DNA of 64,000 nucleotides from JAYYZW01 sp036339995 (GTDB lineage Bacteria > Pseudomonadota > Gammaproteobacteria > Ga0077536), in the NCBI GenBank assembly GCA_036339995.1, contig JAYYZW010000014.1:9407-73406 (forward strand), given 5' to 3'. Made by a program: the position numbers and the translations under genes. This document shows, piece after piece, positions 49,455 to 57,731 of the stretch (the first letter of the stretch is position 1; each line of letters starts with the position of its first letter). The notes under the pieces are model-generated. The model was not told the origin of the DNA and ran no database searches. It saw only the letters and a list, made by a program, of their open reading frames with translations.

Positions 49455-50424
49455 CTTCTCCATGGCCCCGATCATCCGCCTTTTCGTGCGCGGCGTACGC
49501 ATCTAGAATGCGGGCCACCACCGTATGCCGGACTACATCTCGAGAATGAAAAAATGTAAAGCTGATTCCCTGCACATTATTCAGGATGCCGATTATGTGC
49601 TTCAATCCAGAGGTCCGGCCGCATGGGAGGTCAATTTGAGTGACATCTCCAGTAACGACCGTTTTCGAGCCGAACCCGATGCGCGTTAGAAACATTTTCA
49701 TTTGCTCAATGGTCGTATTTTGAGCTTCATCCAATATGATGAATGATTCATTCAGTGTTCGACCACGCATAAAGGCCAACGGTGTCACTTCGATGACGTT
49801 TCGCTCGATCAGTTTTGCAACGCGCTCGAATCCCAGCATCTCATAGAGCGCGTCGTATAGCGGGCGCAGGTACGGATCGATTTTCTGTGCCATGTCTCCC
49901 GGCAGGAACCCGAGGCGTTCGCCGGCCTCCACGGCGGGCCTGACCAGACATACGCGCCGCACGGTATCCGCCTCGAGGGCCGCGACCGCGCAAACCACTG
50001 CAAGATAGGTTTTACCAGTACCTGCCGGCCCTACGCCAAAGCTGATGTCGTTCATCCGGATAGCTTCTAGATATCGGCGCTGGTTGCCGCCTCGCGGTCG
50101 GATCAGTGCCCGACGGGTTCGAATCGATTCGGCGCCCTCACCCGTTGGTTGATCCTCATTCTCGGAACTTCTGAGCTCGAGGTGTACGTCTGTCGCGGAA
50201 AGCGTTTTCGTTTCGGTCAACGAATATAACTGTCGAATGACTTGCTCCGTGACGACGACGCCGTCGTCGGTACCCGTCAGCTTGAATTGATTTCCCCGAT
50301 TCCCGATTTCCACGCCGGTACGGCGCTCGAGAAGTCGCAAATGCTCGTCGAATTGGCCGCACAAGTTGGCTAACCGCTCATTGTCGACCGGCTCGAGGGT
50401 AACTTCGACTGCTACGATGCTCAC
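49441..50424 (-). CDS. ybeZ: PhoH-like ATPase (YbeZ)
   Basis: A 327-residue P-loop ATPase. Walker A GPAGTGKTYLAV follows a conserved RPRGGNQRRYLEAI segment; Walker B is FIILDEAQN, and TRIGFGSKTVVTGD precedes the sensor. PhoH-like proteins work with YbeY in RNA metabolism. The start is GTG placed directly after the miaB TAA. Confidence 0.94.
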   Translation of the reverse strand: MSIVAVEVTLEPVDNERLANLCGQFDEHLRLLERRTGVEIGNRGNQFKLTGTDDGVVVTEQVIRQLYSLTETKTLSATDVHLELRSSENEDQPTGEGAESIRTRRALIRPRGGNQRRYLEAIRMNDISFGVGPAGTGKTYLAVVCAVAALEADTVRRVCLVRPAVEAGERLGFLPGDMAQKIDPYLRPLYDALYEMLGFERVAKLIERNVIEVTPLAFMRGRTLNESFIILDEAQNTTIEQMKMFLTRIGFGSKTVVTGDVTQIDLPCGRTSGLKHIIGILNNVQGISFTFFHSRDVVRHTVVARILDAYAAHEKADDRGHGEDGER

Positions 50425-51768
50425 TTATGTCGATTCGTTACAAAGCGCGAGAATGCTGCCTCGCAATGAGTTCGGTAGAGCTTCGGCAATCTCTATATCG
50501 ACGAGTTCGCCGATGAGCGAAGACTCTCCCGGGAAATTTACGACGCGGTTGTTCTCAGTCCTCCCGCTGAGTTCTTCAGGATTCTTTTTGGATATGCCCG
50601 TTACGAGTATCTGCTCGACATTACCAATCATTTTTTTGCTGTAACTTTCGGCTAATTCGGTAATACGGCGTTGAAGAATCGCAAGTCGATTCTGCTTCTC
50701 TTCGGTCCTTACGACGTCGGGAAGGGCCGCCGCCGGCGTTCCCGGGCGAGGACTGTAAATGAAGCTATAAGACTGATCGAATTCGACTTCGTTTATCAAA
50801 TCCATCGTGGCGTCGAAATCTTCCTGGTTTTCTCCGGGAAATCCAATGATGAAATCCGAGGATACTGAAATACCAGGTCGCGCGAGCTTGAGCCGCTTAA
50901 TGATCGATTTGTACTCCAATGCGGTATGTCCACGCTTCATTAACGACAGAATTCGATCGGAGCCTGATTGCACGGGAAGATGTACATGGCTCACCAGTTT
51001 TGTCACGTCTTTGTATACTTCGATCAAGCTATCCGTAAATTCGATCGGATGTGAGGTGGTGTATCGTATCCTGGCCACCCCGTCGATGCTGGCGACGTAG
51101 CGAATCAAACCGGCCAAATCTATGACCCGACCGTCATGGGTGGTCCCTCTGTAAGCATTGACGTTCTGCCCGAGTAATACGATTTCGCGGACGCCTTTTC
51201 CGGCCAGCGCATAGATCTCGGTGATTACATCGTCGAAAGGGCGGCTGAATTCTTCGCCTCGCGTATAGGGAACGACGCAAAAACTGCAATACTTGCTACA
51301 CCCCTCCATGACGGACACATAAGCGCTTGGCCCATTGGCCTTCGCCTCGGGAAGATTGTCGAACTTTTCAATCTCTGGAAAACTGACATCGATTACCTGT
51401 TCGGCGCCGTTTTCGATTTTCGCGATGAGCGCGGGCAAGCGGTGTAGTGTCTGTGGCCCGAAAACGATGTCCACATAGGGCGCGCGGGCCCATATCTGAT
51501 CCCCTTCCTGACTCGCAACACACCCTCCGACCCCGATGATTACCTTACGCCCGTTCTCTTTGAGCGGGCGCCATCTGCCGAGTTCCGAGAACAGCTTTTC
51601 CTGGGCCTTTTCTCTCACGGAACAGGTGTTCATCAAAAGGACCTGCGCCTTTTCGGGTGCAGACACACGCACCAAGCCGTGGGTTCGCTCCAATATGGCT
51701 GCCATTTTATCCGAATCGTATTCGTTCATCTGACAACCGAACGTCTTTATATACAGTCCCTCAGCCAT
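50425..51768 (-). CDS. miaB: tRNA-2-methylthio-N6-isopentenyladenosine synthase
   Basis: A 447-residue radical SAM methylthiotransferase. The N-terminal UPF0004 domain holds the second cluster Cys residues (FGCQMNEYDSD, NTCSVREKA and a later GCVAS), the radical SAM cluster is CSKYCSFCVVPYTRG (about 155-169), and a TRAM domain closes the protein. It modifies A37 of tRNAs reading UNN codons. It heads the ybeZ-ybeY block. 51769-51972 upstream holds no gene. Confidence 0.96.
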   Translation of the reverse strand: MAEGLYIKTFGCQMNEYDSDKMAAILERTHGLVRVSAPEKAQVLLMNTCSVREKAQEKLFSELGRWRPLKENGRKVIIGVGGCVASQEGDQIWARAPYVDIVFGPQTLHRLPALIAKIENGAEQVIDVSFPEIEKFDNLPEAKANGPSAYVSVMEGCSKYCSFCVVPYTRGEEFSRPFDDVITEIYALAGKGVREIVLLGQNVNAYRGTTHDGRVIDLAGLIRYVASIDGVARIRYTTSHPIEFTDSLIEVYKDVTKLVSHVHLPVQSGSDRILSLMKRGHTALEYKSIIKRLKLARPGISVSSDFIIGFPGENQEDFDATMDLINEVEFDQSYSFIYSPRPGTPAAALPDVVRTEEKQNRLAILQRRITELAESYSKKMIGNVEQILVTGISKKNPEELSGRTENNRVVNFPGESSLIGELVDIEIAEALPNSLRGSILALCNEST

Positions 51769-51972
51769 CGCGATTATCCATCAATGCGTCTCTTGATACG
51801 GGTGCCCGGCAACCTGAAAATTCCATCCCGTGCACTAAGCTACACTTTATCTTCCACTATTTGAATGTCTTCGCGACCTACGATGCGCCGCCGATTTGAT
51901 GCCATTTCATCCATAGACCGGTCGTTTGAGAGCCTAACAGGATGTTGAAATACCTTGTTTTGCGACACTCTG

Positions 51973-52848
51973 TTATACGGCCGTCCCACACAAAGGTGCC
52001 TCGAGTAAGACCTGCACGTTGTCTATGAGTCGGGCTTTCCCCAGCCATACCGCCATAAGAATGATCAATTCCCAGTCGCCGGCCGCTGCTGGAGCGAGAT
52101 CTTCGCTTCGTCGCACTGAGACATACTCGAGACGCATGCCTTTTTGTTCGACGGCCTCACGACAAGCCGCTTCCAGTTCCGGAATCGTCGTCCTTTGTGA
52201 TTTCAGATTTTTCGCTGCCGCGTTCAGAGATTCGTAGACTACGGCAGCATACTGACGCAATTCCGGCGTCAGGTAATTGTTGCGTGAACTCATGGCAAGC
52301 CCATCGTCCTCGCGGATGATCGGCAGAGCGATAATCTCTACTGGAATCAAAAGGTCGTGCACCATCCGCCGAATGACGAGAACCTGTTGGTAATCCTTCT
52401 CGCCGAACAGGGCGAAATCCGGCTGCACGTTGTTCAATAGTTTGATAACGACGGTAGCGACGCCGGCGAAATGCCCGGGCCGGAATTCGCCGCACAATAT
52501 GTCTGAGATAGCCGGAACGGTCACTCTCGTGTCTTTCGTGATTCCTCCGGGATACAGCTCCTTCAGATTGGGCGCGAAAACGAGATCGACTCCCGCGTGC
52601 TCGAGCTTTTCCTTATCCGCATCCAGCGTACTGGGATAATGCTCGTAATCCTCGCCCCGGCCGAACTGTATCGGATTGACGAAAATACTGACCACTGTCC
52701 TTCCGGCGATTCCCCGCGCATGGCTTAGAAGGGAAAGATGACCTGCATGCAAGTTACCCATGGTCGGAACGAGCGCGATCTTTTCATCCGCCCTCTTCCA
52801 CTCCCGAATTAGTCGCCGCAGAGATTTTATGTCGTAGATCGTTTCCAT
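51973..52848 (-). CDS. panC: Pantothenate synthetase
   Basis: A 291-residue class I-like ligase. The ATP-binding PTMGNLHAGHLSLL (about 29-42), FVNPIQFG and FGEKDYQQVLVIRRM motifs are intact. It joins pantoate and beta-alanine with ATP. The usual neighbour panB is missing: only 71 bases separate panC from folK. Confidence 0.96.
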   Translation of the reverse strand: METIYDIKSLRRLIREWKRADEKIALVPTMGNLHAGHLSLLSHARGIAGRTVVSIFVNPIQFGRGEDYEHYPSTLDADKEKLEHAGVDLVFAPNLKELYPGGITKDTRVTVPAISDILCGEFRPGHFAGVATVVIKLLNNVQPDFALFGEKDYQQVLVIRRMVHDLLIPVEIIALPIIREDDGLAMSSRNNYLTPELRQYAAVVYESLNAAAKNLKSQRTTIPELEAACREAVEQKGMRLEYVSVRRSEDLAPAAAGDWELIILMAVWLGKARLIDNVQVLLEAPLCGTAV

Positions 52849-52919
52849 TACTCAAGGCGCGCTGTTCGCTTACTTTGCAGGTTACAGCGTAAAGGAACGT
52901 AAGTCGTTCCCGCGATGCC

Positions 52920-53432
52920 CTAGCAAGCTGGCTTGAGAGGTTCCCCTATTTTTATTACTTCTGTTGTATCGATCAGGCCGAGTAGTTCATCGATGGAGGC
53001 GTGCCCTGGTATCAATAAGTCCGGATCAATCTCAGCCATGGGAACGAGAACGAACGCACGTTCTGGAATCCCCGGGTGCGGAACTTGCAGTCCGGGTTCG
53101 TCGATGATCTCATCGCCATGGATGAGCAGATCGAGATCAATCGTCCTCGGCCCCCAACGAATCCCATCCCGTGTCCGGCCCTGGGCACACTCTATTGACT
53201 GCAGATGTTTCAACAAGGCATGGGGATCGAGGCGGGTGTCGAGCCGAACCACAGCGTTGACGTAGTCCGGCTGATCCGGCGGACCCATGGGTGGAGTTCG
53301 ATAAAGCGACGAACAACTATCGATTCTGCTTGACGGTATCGATGTCAATCGAGCGGTGGCGAGGTGGATCTGGTTGACTGGGTCGCCCAGATTGCTACCG
53401 AAGCCAATAAAACTCGCTACTTCAAATCGCAT
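52920..53432 (-). CDS. folK: 2-amino-4-hydroxy-6-hydroxymethyldihydropteridine pyrophosphokinase
   Basis: A 170-residue HPPK. FIGFGSNLGDP opens the protein, the pterin/ATP-binding segments SSLYRTPPMGPPDQPDYVNA and GPRTIDLDLLIHG are diagnostic. It makes the diphosphate substrate for dihydropteroate synthase. The ATG at 53432 overlaps the pcnB stop by one base (TGATG). Confidence 0.95.
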   Translation of the reverse strand: MRFEVASFIGFGSNLGDPVNQIHLATARLTSIPSSRIDSCSSLYRTPPMGPPDQPDYVNAVVRLDTRLDPHALLKHLQSIECAQGRTRDGIRWGPRTIDLDLLIHGDEIIDEPGLQVPHPGIPERAFVLVPMAEIDPDLLIPGHASIDELLGLIDTTEVIKIGEPLKPAC

Positions 53433-54748
53433 CAAGACTGAGGGCGTTTTCGGCGGCGGCCCCTTTTTTTAGATTCGGACTGATTCTTGACCTTATTGAG
53501 CAATACCTCGCGTTCCGTATCGTCGGCATTCTGATACTCAGTCCACCATTCGTAGAGTTCCTGAACGGGCTCTCCAGACTCCGCTCGCAACTCGAGAAAA
53601 TCGTATGCAGCCTTGAAGCGCGGATGTTCGATCAATTTGCCTACGCGCTTGCGCGTTCGTTTGGGTAAGCGCAGCTGCATCGCCCAGATTTCACGAGTGA
53701 CCTGAGTATATCGCCGGGGAACCGCAAGGCGGGCTACTTGTTCCGACAATAACTTATCCGCCGCAATCGACAACGCGTCCGTCGCCTCCACCCCCCCTGC
53801 TTCCAACTTTTGGCGCTCATTGTCGACAACGTCCCACAGCAATGCGGCAATTAGAAAGGCCGGCGTTACGGATTTTGACTCAGCGATGCGGGCGTCGGTA
53901 TTCGCCAATGCATGGCCAATAAGCGTGCCCGGGAAGCCGCCGTGCTGATGATCGAGTTCCGCGTCGGTCAAGGGGAATAACTTCGAAAACAGATCGTAAT
54001 GCCTTAATGCTTCGAAGGTCTGGAGAGCCGTACCGCCGTGAAACAGTTTCAAGGCCTCGTCGAACAGTCGCGCCGGTGAGATTTCGACCAATAAGTCACC
54101 AAGCTCACTAAGCGGTTCGGCCGTGCGATCGTCCAGCTTGAAGCCTAATTTGACAGCGAAACGAATCGCCCGCAGCATTCGCACCGGATCCTCACGATAT
54201 CTCTGGTAGGGGTCGCCGATTACTTTCAGTATGCCCCTTTTGAGGTCCTCGACACCGCCGACGTAATCGATCACGCTGAAATTACGGATGTCATAATAGA
54301 GTGCATTCACCGTGAAATCGCGCCGCCACACATCGTCATCGACCTCACCGTAGACGTTGTCCCGCAGAATACGGCCTTCCTCGCTGACCTCAACGGCATC
54401 GTCATTGGCACGATGGGCCGCGCGGAAGGTGGCCACTTCTATGACTTCTCGCCCGAAGCGGATGTGCGCCAGGCGAAATCGCCGTCCAATCAACCTGCAA
54501 TTGCGGAACAGTTCGCGTACCTGCTCTGGTATCGCATCAGTGGCGATGTCGAAATCCTTGGGTTCCCGACCGAGCAGGAGATCCCGTACCCCTCCGCCGA
54601 CAAGGCAAGCCTTGAAGCCGGCATTGTTGAGCCGGTAGAGCACTTTCAGTGCGTTTGGCGAAATATATTTTCGCGAGATCGAATGTTCGTCACGCGAATA
54701 AATACGCGGCGGACGAGGGATGCTTGCTACTTTTCGTTCGGCGCGCAT
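53432..54748 (-). CDS. pcnB: Poly(A) polymerase I
   Basis: A 438-residue class II nucleotidyltransferase. KACLVGGGVRDLLLGREPKD is followed by FDIATDA carrying the metal Asp pair, the RRDFTVNALYYD motif and the PDRMLRA-type segment (DPVRMLRAIRFAVKLG). The basic C-terminal tail (KKRGRRRKRPQS) is typical of PcnB rather than CCA-adding enzymes. It adds 3' poly(A) tails that speed RNA decay. It sits upstream of folK as usual in gammaproteobacteria. Confidence 0.95.
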   Translation of the reverse strand: MRAERKVASIPRPPRIYSRDEHSISRKYISPNALKVLYRLNNAGFKACLVGGGVRDLLLGREPKDFDIATDAIPEQVRELFRNCRLIGRRFRLAHIRFGREVIEVATFRAAHRANDDAVEVSEEGRILRDNVYGEVDDDVWRRDFTVNALYYDIRNFSVIDYVGGVEDLKRGILKVIGDPYQRYREDPVRMLRAIRFAVKLGFKLDDRTAEPLSELGDLLVEISPARLFDEALKLFHGGTALQTFEALRHYDLFSKLFPLTDAELDHQHGGFPGTLIGHALANTDARIAESKSVTPAFLIAALLWDVVDNERQKLEAGGVEATDALSIAADKLLSEQVARLAVPRRYTQVTREIWAMQLRLPKRTRKRVGKLIEHPRFKAAYDFLELRAESGEPVQELYEWWTEYQNADDTEREVLLNKVKNQSESKKRGRRRKRPQS

Positions 54749-54775
54749 GAACGCATGAGAGGAAGGATAACGGTG

Positions 54776-54807
54776 TTGAAAAATCCAGGCAGGTCAAGCC
54801 GTATGAT
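54776..54807 (+). promoter_or_regulatory. Possible promoter of tRNA-Glu
   Basis: TTGAAA (54776-54781) and TATGAT (54802-54807) are good individual boxes but the spacer is 20 bases, longer than ideal. The tRNA begins 22 bases after the -10. Confidence 0.35.
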
Positions 54808-54828
54808 AGCATCCGATGCCGATTTGCC

Positions 54829-54904
54829 GCTCCCTTCGTCTAGTGGCCCAGGACGTCGGCCTCTCACGCCGAAAACAGGGGTTCGAGTCCCCTAGGGAGC
54901 GCCA
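54829..54904 (+). tRNA. tRNA-Glu (anticodon CTC)
   Basis: A 76-base cloverleaf with acceptor arms GCTCCCT / AGGGAGC, discriminator G and encoded CCA, anticodon arm TCGGC-CTCTCAC-GCCGA (anticodon CTC, GAG codons) and T arm GGTTCGAGTCC. The D arm TTCGTCTAGTGGCCCAGGA is typical of tRNA-Glu. The CDS on the opposite strand ends within it, at 54892. Confidence 0.95.
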
Positions 54905-56010
54905 TCCTCACCGGACCTGCAATCCTCTCCCCACGTATCCGCACAAACATGCGAATCGGCAATTACGACCGCAGCCGCCGGATACAGGCTTAAATCGTCT
55001 TTCATCCATGCAGCGTTATTTAGTTTAAAACGGTTGCGCAGCTTTGAGTCGAACGGCGCCGCCGCTAGTCCATCGCGGCACCCGCTACGATGCCGGTCGA
55101 TCAGCATCGCGATCGCGAAGGCAACGAGATCCGGCTGTTCGATATGAACGTGATGACCGCTGCCTCCCGCCACGAGGTGGGCGGACACTGGGCTAAAGGC
55201 CGCCAGATCCGCCTGAAGTTCGAGCCAGAGCTTCTCGATGAGGAGCCGCTTGGCGCTGTGTTCTCCTTCAATCCTTCCGCGGGTGATTACGATCAGGGGC
55301 AAATCGTGCAATGGCTTTGAAGCCTTTATTTGGCGCGCACTGTCACGGAAATTCAATAGTTCGCTCGCCAGCGTGCGGCGCATCTTCCAGTGTCCTGCTA
55401 GCTTGATCACCCTCCGTTTCAGCTTATCAGGCAACCTAACGTGCGGCGGCGGCGGATCGCGAAACTGAACAATGCCATAACGGGTGCTTGGCGCGGTGGT
55501 CATGTTCAGGGGCGGAGCCAGGAAGCGTTCGACCTGATCTGGATGCGATGCGTCGATTAACACGAGACCAGCGCTTAGATAGGGGTATCTGCGCGCGAAC
55601 AACTGCATGTTGTATCCGCCGAATGAATGTCCGACGAGGATGAACGGAGGCGACACCGAAGCTTCGTTCAATAGGAGAAACAATTCGTTCGCGATCCGTG
55701 AACTGGTGCGCGGCATTGGTCCCATATCGCTCGCGCCGTAGCCCGCACGATCGTAGGTACAGACTTTAGTGATTTCACGTAAACGCTGGCTGACGAAAAC
55801 CCACTCGAGAGACGAGCCGCCGAGGCCGGAATCCATAATCACCGTCGGCGTACCGTATCCCTCACAAGAAATCTGCAGACGATAATTGTCGATGAAGATA
55901 TGATCGACGTCGGCCGCGCTTGAAGTTGTAGCAATGATGGCCAGCGCCGCTGTAACGAATGAGCGGACCGGGCTTTTGGCAAGGCGCGTATTCAAGCTCT
56001 CTAATGCCAT
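54892..56010 (-). CDS. Secreted alpha/beta hydrolase
   Basis: A 372-residue protein with a signal peptide (LAKSPVRSFVTAALAIIATTSSAA, in part; cleavage about residue 33). The alpha/beta hydrolase fold is shown by VIMDSGLGGSS, a YDRAGYGASD turn, the nucleophile elbow GHSFGG (about 145-150) and a late GGSGHHVHIEQPD supplying the His. The substrate is unknown. ATG at 56010 is preferred to the TTG at 56016. Its last codons and TAG stop lie within the tRNA-Glu gene on the other strand. Confidence 0.85.
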   Translation of the reverse strand: MALESLNTRLAKSPVRSFVTAALAIIATTSSAADVDHIFIDNYRLQISCEGYGTPTVIMDSGLGGSSLEWVFVSQRLREITKVCTYDRAGYGASDMGPMPRTSSRIANELFLLLNEASVSPPFILVGHSFGGYNMQLFARRYPYLSAGLVLIDASHPDQVERFLAPPLNMTTAPSTRYGIVQFRDPPPPHVRLPDKLKRRVIKLAGHWKMRRTLASELLNFRDSARQIKASKPLHDLPLIVITRGRIEGEHSAKRLLIEKLWLELQADLAAFSPVSAHLVAGGSGHHVHIEQPDLVAFAIAMLIDRHRSGCRDGLAAAPFDSKLRNRFKLNNAAWMKDDLSLYPAAAVVIADSHVCADTWGEDCRSGEDGAP

Positions 56011-56076
56011 GCGCAAGGTGGATCAATTCCCGCTTATAACGCTCGAGGAACATACCACAATAATGGTCTCGCAATC

Positions 56077-56499
56077 GTGAATTCCAACCATGAATTCGTG
56101 TCCTTCCCGCGCCGTCTTGCGGCCTTGCTTTATGACATCGTGGCCGTTTTCACCGTGCTCTATTTCGCATCGTTCGTGCCCATAGTAGCCGGCGGCGGAG
56201 ACGCCATCGCCCCGGGGAATCCAATATTCGTCCTTTACCTCCTGGTGATTGCTTTCGGCTATTTCGGCCTGTCCTGGACGCGCGGCCGAACGCTTGGCAT
56301 GCAAGCCTGGAAGCTCGAGATACGAGCGTGCGCAGATACGCGGCGTATAACCTGGAAGCAGGCCTTTATTCGCTTCGCTGGCGCCGCGCTCTCGACCGCG
56401 ATTTTTGGTATTGGATATTTCTCTGCATTGACCGATGCTGAAAATCGTACGTGGCATGATCGATTATCGAAATCTCGCCTGGTCCGAAAGCAGCCGTGA
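56077..56499 (+). CDS. RDD-family membrane protein
   Basis: A 140-residue protein with about three hydrophobic segments. FVSFPRRLAALLYDIVAVFTV is the RDD-domain opening (Arg...Asp-type), FGLSWTRGRTLGMQAWKLEIR the second conserved block and RTWHDRLSKSRLV the end. Members are small inner-membrane proteins, in some cases Na+/H+ antiporters. The start is GTG. It converges on lptG and diverges from the hydrolase. Confidence 0.88.
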   Translation: MNSNHEFVSFPRRLAALLYDIVAVFTVLYFASFVPIVAGGGDAIAPGNPIFVLYLLVIAFGYFGLSWTRGRTLGMQAWKLEIRACADTRRITWKQAFIRFAGAALSTAIFGIGYFSALTDAENRTWHDRLSKSRLVRKQP

Positions 56500-56507
56500 T
56501 ACGTGCG

Positions 56508-57587
56508 CTACAGTGCGCGGTAGTTCAGGATGATGCCAATCGTGAACACTGCAAGGGTCGGACCCATGGCGCTGACGACCGCGGGCGTGTTGAATACGAT
56601 GCCCAGATGTCCGGATGCCTGATTGAGAAGGTGGAAACTAAGGCCAATCAATGCGCCGACCATGATGCGCCGCCCTATGGATACCGAACGCGAACCGCCT
56701 AATACCAATGGAATGGCCAGGAATACCATGACGGCCGTTGCCATTGGATATCCCATCTTGACCCAAAGTGCATGCTCATAACGCTGCGAGCTCTGTCCGC
56801 TATCGCGAATAAAACTGACATAACGAATGAGGTCAATGAGTGACAGGCTGTCGGGGTTGATCGCCACCATGCCAATCAAATCCGGATCGAGAAGCGAGTC
56901 CCAGATCGCTTGCTCGATATGGCGTGATTCTATCGCCACCTCCTTGAACGAGGTTTGCCTGATGTTCTGGAGCTCCCAGCGCCCTCGCTGATAATGTGCG
57001 GACTCCGCGTGAGTCGCTGTTCTAAGCCGATTATCGGAATCGTACTCGTAAATGTTGATATCGCGGAATTGATCATTGGGCAGCACTTCGCGGATGTTGA
57101 TATAGCTGTTCCCATCCCGCGTCCAAAATCCTTTTTCCGACCGCTGCGTTATCCGGCCATCGATGGCCGAGGATCGAAATTCGCGCGCATAACGTTCCGC
57201 GGGCGGGAAGATCAGCTCCCCGATGATCACGGCGATTACGGCGAAAAATAGACCCGCTTTCATGACCGACCAGATGATTCTAAGTTTGGAAACACCCGCG
57301 CAGCGCACCACCGAAATCTCATTGGTTTCCATCATCGAACCGAGTCCAAGCAGGGAGCCGACCAGCGCCGCAATCGGAAAAAGTTCGTACGCTAATCCGG
57401 GGGCGCGTAACAGCACGACCATACATGCTTGCCCGAGATCGTATGAACCTCGGCCAATCTCTTCGAGTTCGTCGATGAATGTAAAGAATAGGAAGATCGC
57501 CAGCAGAACAAACATTACCGTGAGTGTCGCCGCGATCACGGCATGACCTATATAGCGATCTAAGATCTTCATTTGCACCATGGGCAT
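56508..57587 (-). CDS. lptG: LPS export ABC transporter permease LptG
   Basis: A 359-residue inner-membrane protein with three N-terminal TM helices, a periplasmic beta-jellyroll (about 130-265) and three C-terminal helices. LDRYIGHAVI at the start, GQGSYD-like GRGSYDLGQA and GSLLGLGSMMETNE are LptG landmarks, distinguishing it from LptF. It extracts lipopolysaccharide with LptB2F. It diverges directly from pepA; the lptF gene usually between them is absent. Confidence 0.93.
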   Translation of the reverse strand: MPMVQMKILDRYIGHAVIAATLTVMFVLLAIFLFFTFIDELEEIGRGSYDLGQACMVVLLRAPGLAYELFPIAALVGSLLGLGSMMETNEISVVRCAGVSKLRIIWSVMKAGLFFAVIAVIIGELIFPPAERYAREFRSSAIDGRITQRSEKGFWTRDGNSYINIREVLPNDQFRDINIYEYDSDNRLRTATHAESAHYQRGRWELQNIRQTSFKEVAIESRHIEQAIWDSLLDPDLIGMVAINPDSLSLIDLIRYVSFIRDSGQSSQRYEHALWVKMGYPMATAVMVFLAIPLVLGGSRSVSIGRRIMVGALIGLSFHLLNQASGHLGIVFNTPAVVSAMGPTLAVFTIGIILNYRAL

Positions 57588-57731
57588 GGACCGTGATGAT
57601 TCAATTCATGCGGCTCTTTGCGCCCCAAGATACAAAAGAATACACTGCGATCCGGTCGGGCGCAGCCTGTAGTCATTGCGCCGGCTTCCCTTTTCAGTTG
57701 TTGAAATGAATAACCCACGGCGAGGAAAGCT

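Noticed and set aside
49455..49502. Longer N-terminus of YbeY
   Set aside because: The extra residues lie within phoH, and GGAG directly precedes the ATG at 49454.
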